A DNA stretch of 10,001 bases, taken from positions 1 to 10,001 of the forward strand of contig MSXO01000064.1 of assembly GCA_002083615.1 (NCBI GenBank), in the 5' to 3' direction. Numbering within the stretch: the stretch's first letter is position 1; the number at the start of each line of letters is the position of its first letter. Under the pieces are notes generated by a model. That model worked only from the letters and a program-made list of their open reading frames with translations. It did not search any database and was not told where the DNA came from. Below, one piece after another: positions 1 to 5,192 of this stretch. The position numbers and the translations under genes were made by a program. Source of the DNA: Proteobacteria bacterium ST_bin11 (GTDB lineage: Bacteria > Pseudomonadota > Gammaproteobacteria > Methylococcales > Methylomonadaceae).

Positions 1-59
1 ACGGCTTTCCCTACCCCTATCCTTGGGGCCAAATGCGCCAAAGCTCGTCGAGTACAAAC

Positions 60-533
60 GCTTCAATTAGGCCCCGGCGGATGCCGGGGAATGACTCGGT
101 GATGTGTAACGGTAAATAATCGGCCATGTAAGCTTCAATTAGGCCCCGGCGGATGCCGGGGAATGACGCGGTAACACTGTTTTTTCTTGTCGCTACTATT
201 GTTTAGCTTCAATTAGGCCCCGGCGGATGCCGGGGAATGACTATTAATTCGCTTCCTCCCGCTCAAGGTACGCGTCGCTTCAATTAGGCCCCGGCGGATG
301 CCGGGGAATGACACAAAATCTATGAGTGATTTTGAGAGGCTCTTGGCTGCTTCAATTAGGCCCCGGCGGATGCCTGGGAATGACACCACCATTTGCTTGC
401 AGTAGATTGGCATCACAAGCGTCGCTTCAATTAGGCCCCGGCGGATGCCGGGGAATGACCGGCGCGCTCGTCGTTACTCCACGCGTAACAAAATGCCGCT
501 TCAATTAGGCCCCGGCGGATGCCGGGGAATGAC
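60..533 (-). CRISPR. CRISPR array, 7 repeats and 6 spacers
   Basis: Seven 36-bp repeats lie at 60-95, 132-167, 206-241, 277-312, 349-384, 424-459 and 498-533. The six spacers are 36, 38, 35, 36, 39 and 38 bp long and differ from one another. All repeats are identical except the one at 349-384, which has T instead of G at 375. The repeat holds a perfect stem, CCCCGGC and GCCGGGG, around a 4-nt loop. Read on the minus strand it starts GTCATTCC and ends AATTGAAGC, close to the common ATTGAAAC repeat end, so transcription is inferred to run leftward, away from the cas2 remnant. Bases 1-59 contain no further repeat, even a degenerate one, so the array probably ends at 60. The subtype cannot be assigned, because no effector gene is in the window; repeat and spacer lengths would suit several type I or type III systems. 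Confidence 0.97.
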
Positions 534-745
534 AGCCTCGCCCCCAAGCCAGATTAGACGCGGCTTGCGAAGACTGTTTGCGCGGGGTGGCTCCCGACGC
601 GGGGTTAGCGTAAACAACTTGTCTGTAAAACCGCAAACCCTTTTATTAAACACCTGATTTTTAAAGAGCTTTGTCAACGCGAGCGCTGCCGGGGTTTCAC
701 GCAGCATTGCAGCACTCGCACGACAGCGGCAAACTCTTGCACTGT
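534..745 (-). promoter_or_regulatory. presumed CRISPR leader between cas2 and the array
   Basis: This non-coding stretch lies between the cas2 stop codon and the repeat at 498-533, the usual place for a leader that carries the array promoter and the site for spacer integration. On the minus strand there is a perfect TTGACA at 677-672, followed by an A/T-rich run around 640-670. No convincing -10 hexamer is seen at 17 bp; TAATAA lies further downstream, with about 23 bp between. The leader role and orientation are inferred from the position of cas2 and the repeat polarity. No gene is supported here; the open frames across the region are short and unlike known proteins. Confidence 0.55.
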
Positions 746-973
746 TCATACAATGATGGTTTGACGTTCGACCAGGTCAAAATCCTTGCCCAGGCTAACG
801 ATGGACGGTTTAACGTTTTCAGCAGGGCCGACATTGATAATCAACACATGGTCGTGGTCATGATGAATCATGCTATCCAACATCGCCAGCATTTCCGCGT
901 GTTGTTTGCGGCTGAGCCGACATTGAAACACGGATAATTGCAGCCATTCACCATAGCCTTTCATCAAGCGAAA
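746..973 (-). pseudogene. cas2: Cas2, 5'-truncated by phage insertion
   Basis: Cas2 forms, with Cas1, the integrase complex that inserts new spacers into a CRISPR array. Here 75 codons remain, beginning FRLMKGYGEWLQLSVFQCRL and ending in a typical Cas2 tail (VKPSIVSLGK, then VERQTIIV). The GYGEWLQ-SVFQCRL segment is a well known Cas2 signature. A full Cas2 has about 95 residues, so some 20 N-terminal residues are missing. These include the first beta strand with the conserved Asp. Upstream of codon FRL the frame runs only a few codons into unrelated DNA (YRVSKQ) before a TAA at 994-992. An in-frame TTG (967) or ATG (964) could in principle restart translation, but the product would lack an essential part of the ferredoxin fold. 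The break coincides with the left end of the Mu-like element, so disruption by transposition is inferred. The missing 5' part should lie beyond the phage's right end. Confidence 0.88.
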
Positions 974-974
974 C
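970..974. other. predicted 5-bp target-site duplication
   Basis: The five bases GAAAC stand directly before the TG taken as the phage left end. Mu-type transposition duplicates 5 bp of target, so one copy is expected here and a second just after the right end of the phage, outside this window. The second copy cannot be seen, so this is a prediction from the mechanism and from where the cas2 frame breaks. Confidence 0.45.
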
Positions 975-977
975 TGT

Positions 978-1030
978 TTACTAACGCGATATTAAACCCG
1001 TACTAATGCGATAAATGTGGGACTATCGAT
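978..1030 (+). repeat. left-end tandem motifs, likely transposase-binding sites
   Basis: ACTAACGCGAT (980-990) recurs as ACTAATGCGAT (1002-1012), exactly 22 bp later. Twelve of the first 14 positions match between the units starting at 978 and 1000. A weaker third version, ACTATCGAT, lies at 1022-1030. MuA binds 22-bp sites near the phage ends, some of them abutting, so these are good candidates for the equivalent left-end sites of this phage. The matching sites at the right end are outside the window. Confidence 0.7.
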
Positions 1031-1088
1031 GAAGTGGTGGGTCTATCAGGGATGGGGAATGGCGGAATCGTTCCATTTTTTAAAGTGG

Positions 1089-1559
1089 TCAATCTGGTCT
1101 TTTAGCCGCCGCTTGATAACGCAGAATTGTCTCGACTTCGGTTAGTCGGGCTTTGCCGATCGTAATGAACATTCCCTCCTTCTTGCGATTTTCAATAATG
1201 AAATAGGATGGCACTCCGAGCATCGTAATAAGGTAAGCATAAAAAATTAACCATTCAAGCCATCTAAGGTTATCAGGCATAACACTCAGACCGGCAAAAC
1301 AGTAAGCCACTATTCCGAGTAAGCCAACGATCATGACACCATTGGCCTTGCTCAATAACAATCGTCTTCTGGCATCTGCTATCAGATTTCGAGCCATACG
1401 TTCAACTTCGGCCAGTTCTTCGGGCGAACAATCGATTGATATTGGAAGGCCGCTAACAAAGTGGTTGTGGATGTCTCTACCGGCAACCTGATTCTTGTTT
1501 CCGGCTACCGATTGCTCAACAGTAAGCAAGGTGTTTTTCTCAAGCCCATTTTGGCTCAT
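1089..1559 (-). CDS. small two-helix membrane protein, possible exclusion protein
   Basis: This 156-residue protein belongs to no family I can name. Residues 16-32 contain GNKNQVAGRDIHN, a short polar motif that also occurs at the C-terminus of the repressor encoded just upstream. Residues 45-70 are a charged helix. Two hydrophobic segments follow at about 74-94 and 101-122, then a basic, cytoplasmic-looking tail (about 124-156). No signal peptide is seen, so an inner-membrane hairpin with both ends in the cytoplasm is predicted. The start ATG (1559) overlaps the TGA of the repressor gene in an ATGA, so the two genes are translationally coupled and co-expressed from the prophage. Genes expressed with a repressor in a lysogen are often superinfection-exclusion or other host-defence functions; this role is inferred only from position and topology. 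Confidence 0.85.
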   Translation of the reverse strand: MSQNGLEKNTLLTVEQSVAGNKNQVAGRDIHNHFVSGLPISIDCSPEELAEVERMARNLIADARRRLLLSKANGVMIVGLLGIVAYCFAGLSVMPDNLRWLEWLIFYAYLITMLGVPSYFIIENRKKEGMFITIGKARLTEVETILRYQAAAKRPD

Positions 1560-2308
1560 TTCTTACCTTTATTGATCAAATCCCGGCCAGAAATTTGATG
1601 TCTGTTGCCTGAAATCGTCTGACTAACCGAGTGTTCCAAACTGTCTTTTTCCAAAGGTTCATTTTTTAGTTGCGATTTGATAGTTGCTAGCTCCTTTTCC
1701 AGTCCGATCACTTTCTCGCTTAGCTCGGTTTTTTCCTTCTCCAGTCGGTCAATCCTGCTTAATTTCTGGGAAGATACTAATTCGTTCAACGCATTTAATT
1801 CTTTCAAGTTTTCGACAAAATCTCTCTTTTTTATGTCGATGAGATGCTTAATTTCTTCGTCTATCTCAGGTGCCCATATATTACCTTTAGGTAAGTCATT
1901 AACTATTCGGTTGTAAATCAGCGCAGCATAGTGAAATTGTTGCGGACCTTCTAAAAAACGAGCAAATTTCTCCCCGCCTGCTTTTTGTATGCGCTTTATT
2001 TCGGTAAGTAGCGTGTCGCCGATCACTTCAAAAACAATGGTGCTAACTTGGTTGTCTTCTAAGGGAACCTCAATAAGGTCAGCTTCATCTCCCGTAAGAA
2101 TGTAATTTAAAGATAGATCGTTGCTATAAGCGAATTCAATTATTTTTTCATAAGGAATTGCTCCCCGTTTCTTCCAGCCAGAAAGCACCTGTCGCGATAC
2201 TCCAAGCAAATCCGCAAGCCCAGAATCTGTATCTGATTCAGAGAATAAGCTCAGTCTTTTCAAAATTGAAGCGACATCGAGAGATAGTTTTTTTTGCTTA
2301 CTTGTCAT
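1556..2308 (-). CDS. CI-type phage repressor without peptidase domain
   Basis: This 250-residue protein has a bacteriophage CI repressor N-terminal domain at about residues 8-73. Its HTH core (28-48) contains SGLADLLGVSRQVLSGWKKR, and the domain ends SLNYILTG, as is usual in this family. It probably binds the palindromes just upstream and holds the early operon silent in the lysogen. The middle (about 85-160) is unassigned, and residues 163-217 form a heptad-rich coiled coil that could mediate oligomerisation. The S24/LexA-like cleavage domain normally found after this type of N-terminus is absent, so RecA-stimulated autocleavage is not expected. The last 24 residues carry ISGNRHQISGRDLIN, matching a motif in the next gene. 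Expression is leftward and divergent from the early operon, so autoregulation is likely. Confidence 0.93.
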   Translation of the reverse strand: MTSKQKKLSLDVASILKRLSLFSESDTDSGLADLLGVSRQVLSGWKKRGAIPYEKIIEFAYSNDLSLNYILTGDEADLIEVPLEDNQVSTIVFEVIGDTLLTEIKRIQKAGGEKFARFLEGPQQFHYAALIYNRIVNDLPKGNIWAPEIDEEIKHLIDIKKRDFVENLKELNALNELVSSQKLSRIDRLEKEKTELSEKVIGLEKELATIKSQLKNEPLEKDSLEHSVSQTISGNRHQISGRDLINKGKK

Positions 2309-2324
2309 AATTTCTTTGACTAAA

Positions 2325-2343
2325 TGTAAAAGATATGTTTACA
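2325..2343. promoter_or_regulatory. operator-like palindrome 1
   Basis: TGTAAA, a 7-nt spacer and TTTACA form a perfect inverted repeat in the gap between the divergent repressor and early operons. The arms match the TGTAA/TTACA core of the neighbouring palindrome at 2346-2366. A binding site for the CI-type repressor, or for the small early DNA-binding protein, is inferred. Confidence 0.6.
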
Positions 2344-2366
2344 TATTGTAAGAATTTTTTTTACAA
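2338..2366 (-). promoter_or_regulatory. candidate leftward repressor promoter
   Basis: On the minus strand TTGTAA (2366-2361) and TGTAAA (2343-2338) are separated by 17 bp and match the sigma-70 -35 and -10 hexamers at four of six positions each. Both hexamers lie in operator arms, which would allow autoregulation. The repressor start codon is 30 bp downstream of the -10 hexamer. The matches are modest in an A/T-rich region, so the call is tentative. Confidence 0.35.
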
Positions 2367-2372
2367 ATTCTT
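2346..2372. promoter_or_regulatory. operator-like palindrome 2 (nested)
   Basis: TTGTAA (2346-2351) and TTACAA (2361-2366) form one inverted repeat with a 9-nt spacer. AAGAATTT (2350-2357) and AAATTCTT (2365-2372) form a second, partly nested one. The TGTAA/TTACA core is shared with palindrome 1, and a further half-site, TTGTAA, occurs at 2379-2384. The cluster covers the predicted start regions of both divergent transcripts, as expected for a lysis-lysogeny switch. Confidence 0.58.
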
Positions 2373-2391
2373 TTTTCGTTGTAATTGTATA
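2360..2391 (+). promoter_or_regulatory. candidate rightward early promoter
   Basis: TTTACA at 2360-2365 resembles a -35 hexamer. Downstream, TGTAAT (2380-2385, a good -10 but only 14 bp away) and TTGTAT (2385-2390, 19 bp away) are possible -10 hexamers, neither ideally placed. A promoter is expected here because the first early gene starts at 2403 with AGGGG at 2391-2395. The -35 lies inside operator palindrome 2, so repressor binding would block it. Confidence 0.4.
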
Positions 2392-2402
2392 GGGGTTAAC
2401 AC

Positions 2403-2630
2403 ATGAGTGCTAAAGAATTATTACCAGGCCTAGAGCTCTACAACCGTGTACGGGCTGGCTTTATCCTACAAAACAGTTCCCTAGGCGAATGGTGTCGTAA
2501 TAACGGCATCCAGCAAACCAGTGCAAAGGCATGTTTACACGGCACATGGGGTGGCCCAAAGGGAATGGCGATGCGGGACCGTTTAATCAAAGACTCCAAC
2601 ATCGAACACCTCTCTTTAAAGGCTGCGTAA
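2403..2630 (+). CDS. small BcepMu gp16/Ner-like DNA-binding protein
   Basis: This 75-residue protein is the first gene of the rightward early operon. It contains a helix-turn-helix-like stretch, SLGEWCRNNGIQQTSAKACL (residues 26-45), followed by HGTWGGPKG. This resembles the BcepMu gp16 family of small phage proteins. By position it matches Mu ner, whose product shuts down early and repressor transcription after induction, so a Cro/Ner-like role on the adjacent operators is inferred. AGGGG lies 7 nt before the ATG and supports the start. The phage family resemblance is judged by eye; the usual W..x..G spacing fits, but similarity is limited. Confidence 0.82.
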   Translation: MSAKELLPGLELYNRVRAGFILQNSSLGEWCRNNGIQQTSAKACLHGTWGGPKGMAMRDRLIKDSNIEHLSLKAA

Positions 2631-2681
2631 TCAACTTTTACGGTTTCAGTATATGCGCCAAACAAGCAGCAAAACAGAGGC

Positions 2682-2698
2682 AAACCGGCGGTTTTTTT
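2682..2698 (+). terminator. weak hairpin with T-run after first early gene
   Basis: AAACC, GGC and GGTTT form a 5-bp hairpin followed by further T residues to 2698. It lies in the 95-bp gap between the first and second early genes. It could act as a partial terminator or attenuator that sets the ratio of the first gene to the rest of the operon. The stem is short, so this is only a possibility. Confidence 0.3.
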
Positions 2699-2725
2699 GG
2701 ACATTGAGTTTGGAGGGTAACGGCA

Positions 2726-3208
2726 ATGGCTTCTAAGCATTGGAAAAAGCAACAACCCCGCTCACTTCGGCACGGCATGGAGTTGTGCTTGGAGCATGCC
2801 AGAGTGAAGAAGAACTACAGCGTGGATCGGGTAGCGGATGAGATGGGGTTATCAAGCAAGTGGCAGTTGTACAAATGGATGGAAAATTCAAGGATGCCGA
2901 TTGTATTAGTTAGACCATTCGAGCGTGCTTGCGGCGCTGATTACGTCACGCGCTATATCGGTCATTCGGCATTCAAGCTGTTGATCGATATTCCGGTCGG
3001 CAAGCGGGTTTCCGACACCGACATCAATACCTTGCAGGGGTCTTTCAGCGAGGCAATCGGGTTATTGCTGAAGTTTTATGACGGCAAGGCGGAAGTTCAC
3101 GACACCTTAGCGGCGCTTTCCGAAGTTATGGAGAAGTTGGCCTGGCATCAGGGCAACGTTGAGCGCTATTTCCAACCCGAACTTGAATTTGAGGTAAACG
3201 AGCTATGA
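2726..3208 (+). CDS. CII/CP76-like phage regulatory protein
   Basis: The 160-residue product has an N-terminal HTH at about residues 31-54 (YSVDRVADEMGLSSKWQLYK). A second conserved-looking block (about 58-90) covers MPIVLVRPFERACGADYVTRY and the LLIDIP segment. This layout resembles the phage regulatory protein CII/CP76 family found in P2-like and Mu-like phages. The C-terminal half (about 95-155) is helical and could oligomerise. GGAGGG at 2712-2717 lies 8 nt before the ATG, a strong ribosome-binding site. It overlaps the next gene by 4 bp (ATGA). A role in controlling early gene expression or establishing lysogeny is inferred from the family; no target site was identified. Confidence 0.82.
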   Translation: MASKHWKKQQPRSLRHGMELCLEHARVKKNYSVDRVADEMGLSSKWQLYKWMENSRMPIVLVRPFERACGADYVTRYIGHSAFKLLIDIPVGKRVSDTDINTLQGSFSEAIGLLLKFYDGKAEVHDTLAALSEVMEKLAWHQGNVERYFQPELEFEVNEL

Positions 3209-3435
3209 GCAGAAATCAAATGGCAGGCGAATATCGAGCCAAATCAGGTCATGCCGGCGGTGTTGTCGTCGTATTCAATGACGAAATAAGCGGTTGGATG
3301 AATGAATTACGCGACGCACAGCATTGGATGCCTGGCTGTATTGCCATCGACAGTACCGGCAATGAGTGGATAGCAACCGGTGGCAACGACTACGACGGCG
3401 CAACCGTCTGGAATCCACTCAAACAAGCAGCCTGA
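3205..3435 (+). CDS. small unknown phage protein
   Basis: This 76-residue protein is not recognised. It has a Gly/Val-rich stretch near the N-terminus (GHAGGVVVVFNDEISGW, residues 15-31) and an Asp/Asn/Trp-rich C-terminal half (GNEWIATGGNDYDGATVWNP), which suggests a small beta-rich fold. There is no signal peptide, transmembrane segment or cysteine cluster; one Cys is present. The ATG overlaps the TGA of the CII-like gene (ATGA), and GAGG about 11 nt upstream can serve as a ribosome-binding site, so translational coupling is likely. Its place among early genes suggests a host-takeover or regulatory accessory, but nothing in the sequence shows its activity. Confidence 0.75.
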   Translation: MSRNQMAGEYRAKSGHAGGVVVVFNDEISGWMNELRDAQHWMPGCIAIDSTGNEWIATGGNDYDGATVWNPLKQAA

Positions 3436-3446
3436 AGGGGAAGCCA

Positions 3447-3830
3447 ATGTTAACCAACGATGAAATCAACGAAAAGGTCAGCGCCGTCATGCAGCACATC
3501 GCCGGCCTGTCCATCCATGACACGTTACGGGTATTGCATGTTGTTGAGGGTCAGGTATTAAACGAAATCGAGCTGAAGCAAGAACCGGCCATGGCGAAGC
3601 CTTTGGTTGCGGCCATTTCCAGATTCAAGCCACGGCTGATGGGGACGCCTAGCAAATTCGAGAAAGACCGCGAAATGGCCGATTACGTGCTTTCCATTCA
3701 AGAGGGGACACCCTACGTGACGATTCATGAGATGTGCGTGAAAAAGTTCGGCGAAGCACGAGCGCCCAGCAAAAGCGCCATCCATCGCTACATCCAATCG
3801 ATTACCAAACGCATTCAACAGGATAATTAA
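3447..3830 (+). CDS. unknown early phage protein
   Basis: This 127-residue protein begins MLTNDEINEKVSAVMQHIAG. The start at 3447 is preferred because AAGGGGAA lies just upstream (3435-3442). A longer frame from 3366 would overlap the previous gene by 70 bp. The first 50 residues are predicted helical; a basic segment follows (SRFKPRLMGTPSKFEKDREM). The C-terminal third (about 83-127) reads as two helices with KSAIHRYIQSITKRIQQDN at the end, which could be a DNA-binding recognition helix. I do not recognise the family. It sits in the early operon, 4 bp before a winged-helix gene, so a regulatory role is possible. Confidence 0.78.
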   Translation: MLTNDEINEKVSAVMQHIAGLSIHDTLRVLHVVEGQVLNEIELKQEPAMAKPLVAAISRFKPRLMGTPSKFEKDREMADYVLSIQEGTPYVTIHEMCVKKFGEARAPSKSAIHRYIQSITKRIQQDN

Positions 3831-3834
3831 AACC

Positions 3835-4161
3835 ATGAGTGAAGATATCAGCAACGCTTTAGCACGCGGCATTCAGATTTTGGAATGCCTATTCGATAAC
3901 GATTTCCAAGGCAAAACCGAAATGGAAATCTGCAAGCAGACGGGTATCCCGTTGACGACAACTTTCAGGCATTTGAAGATGCTGAAATCAGTTGGTTGGG
4001 CTGAAGACTTCCCCGTTGAAGGCTCGAAAACCAAGATTTGGAAGGTCAATGGATCGGCGCTTGTTAAAACGGCTACTAAATACCAGGAATCTGCTTTGAG
4101 GAGGGTTCAAGCCATCGAAAAAGAGTTTCTGGAGGTCACGGGTAAGGAGTTAAGACGATGA
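3835..4161 (+). CDS. IclR-type winged-helix protein, DNA-binding domain only
   Basis: The 108-residue product matches the N-terminal DNA-binding domain of IclR-family regulators. ALARGIQILECL (residues 8-19) corresponds to the first helix, and EICKQTGIPLTTTFRHLKML (about 32-51) to the HTH with its recognition helix, followed by a wing at about 52-70. The large C-terminal ligand-binding domain of ordinary IclR proteins (about 250 residues in full) is absent, and only a helical tail replaces it. Stand-alone domains of this kind occur in transposable phages upstream of the transposase. The ribosome-binding site is weak (AGGAT about 12 nt upstream). It overlaps the next gene by 4 bp. It probably regulates phage or host promoters; no target can be named. 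Confidence 0.8.
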   Translation: MSEDISNALARGIQILECLFDNDFQGKTEMEICKQTGIPLTTTFRHLKMLKSVGWAEDFPVEGSKTKIWKVNGSALVKTATKYQESALRRVQAIEKEFLEVTGKELRR

Positions 4162-5177
4162 GCAATGACAAAACAGCCAAACAAGACGCGCTTGAGTTAC
4201 AGCAACAAATTGAACTCGGCAGCGTGCAACTTGAAAACGCTAAAGCCCTGCAAGGTATTGACGAGATGCAGCAAAAAGAAAAAGACAAGAATTTGCAGGA
4301 TGGTTATCTGGTTAACCAAATCATTGGGCGCGCGCAAATGGCTAACGCGATGCAAAATTTTTCCAAAATGGCAACCATCTCACAACTCATAAAAGTCAAG
4401 GAAAACAAGCTGTACCGGCACTTGAAGGGGTGCAGGCTGCCCGATAAAGACGGCAACGAAATTGCTAACGTTAGCACTTGGGAAGGATTTTGTCAGGCTG
4501 TCGGAATCAGCAGAGCAAAAGCCGATACGGATATTGCCGATGTTAAAGTTTTCGGTCAAGAAGTTGTAGAAGCCATGGAAATGGCTGGGATAGGTTATCG
4601 CCAAAGATCGCAATTGCGATCTATTTCCGGCGATGAGTTGACAACGGTTATCGGGGAGATTGAAGAAAACATTGGTAACGAACAAGCCATTGTCGCCCTG
4701 GTCGAATCGGTCATAACCAAGCACAACAAGGAAAAACAAAAGCTAACCGAGGACAAGGAAGCCGTTCAACAAAAACTCGACGACGCCACCGCCAAAAACG
4801 AAGCCAACGAGCGCTTCTTGAAGGTCAAAGACCAGAAAATCAACGAACTTGAGCGCGTGGTCAATAAGAGCTTGACCCCGGACGAGGAGCGAAAGCTGCG
4901 ACTTGACCAAGAGCAACAACTCAAGAATGAACTGGGCCGCATCGAGGCGGAATGCGCCATTGCCATCGATAAGCTGAATATCGCGATTGACAAGGTTTTC
5001 AGCTTCGGAAAAGCCAGCGAAGAGTTGCAGGCGTTGCCGAGAAATACTTATGAGTATCTGCTTAAACATATGGTCAATGTCGCCGATGACAACGAACTCA
5101 AGTTCGACGCCCTTCAAATTCTTTCCCCGATACTTTACAACCTGAGTAGTCCACAGTCTCAGGGTGACAACGGATGA
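4158..5177 (+). CDS. long coiled-coil phage protein, possible DNA-binding accessory
   Basis: This 339-residue protein is mostly helical. Residues 55-130 form a compact region with STWEGFCQAVGISRAKADTD (106-125), which looks like the W-x-x-F-C-x-x-[LV]-G-[IV]-S-[RK] helix-turn-helix-like segment found in some phage and plasmid DNA-binding proteins. Residues 188-235 and 245-280 are strongly heptad-like and rich in Lys, Glu and Gln, predicting a dimeric coiled coil. The C-terminus (about 290-332) is a separate small helical part. AAGGAG 8 nt upstream supports the start, and its ATG overlaps the preceding TGA. The layout is reminiscent of KfrA-type proteins (DNA-binding head plus long coil). By position it is unlike Mu Gam, since it precedes A instead of following B. 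Function unknown. Confidence 0.83.
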   Translation: MSNDKTAKQDALELQQQIELGSVQLENAKALQGIDEMQQKEKDKNLQDGYLVNQIIGRAQMANAMQNFSKMATISQLIKVKENKLYRHLKGCRLPDKDGNEIANVSTWEGFCQAVGISRAKADTDIADVKVFGQEVVEAMEMAGIGYRQRSQLRSISGDELTTVIGEIEENIGNEQAIVALVESVITKHNKEKQKLTEDKEAVQQKLDDATAKNEANERFLKVKDQKINELERVVNKSLTPDEERKLRLDQEQQLKNELGRIEAECAIAIDKLNIAIDKVFSFGKASEELQALPRNTYEYLLKHMVNVADDNELKFDALQILSPILYNLSSPQSQGDNG

Positions 5178-5192
5178 TCAAGGATACCGCAT

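Noticed and set aside
1..59. Possible degenerate eighth repeat at the left edge
   Set aside because: No segment keeps the stem or the repeat ends at the expected spacing.
96..497. Spacers matching the adjacent prophage
   Set aside because: Read by eye on both strands I saw no clear match in this window. An alignment of the six spacers to the whole prophage would settle it.
213..657. Open frames across the CRISPR array with repeated peptides such as SFPGIRRGLIEA
   Set aside because: They are translations of the repeats; the periodic peptide comes from the 36-bp unit plus spacers, not from a gene.
671..937. Plus-strand frame of 88 codons opposite cas2
   Set aside because: It is antisense to the recognisable Cas2 sequence and has no ribosome-binding site or family likeness.
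1064..1081. GGAA-TCG-TTCC followed by six T as a terminator between the phage end and the repressor operon
   Set aside because: The stem has only 4 pairs and points to the right, against the direction of the operon ending at 1089; too weak to call.
3366..3446. Longer N-terminus for the gene ending at 3830
   Set aside because: It would overlap the preceding gene by 70 bp and ignores the good ribosome-binding site before 3447.
4380..5117. Minus-strand frames of 75 to 124 codons under the coiled-coil gene, and similar ones under the transposase and ATPase genes
   Set aside because: They are shadows of well supported plus-strand genes, with no ribosome-binding sites or recognisable domains.
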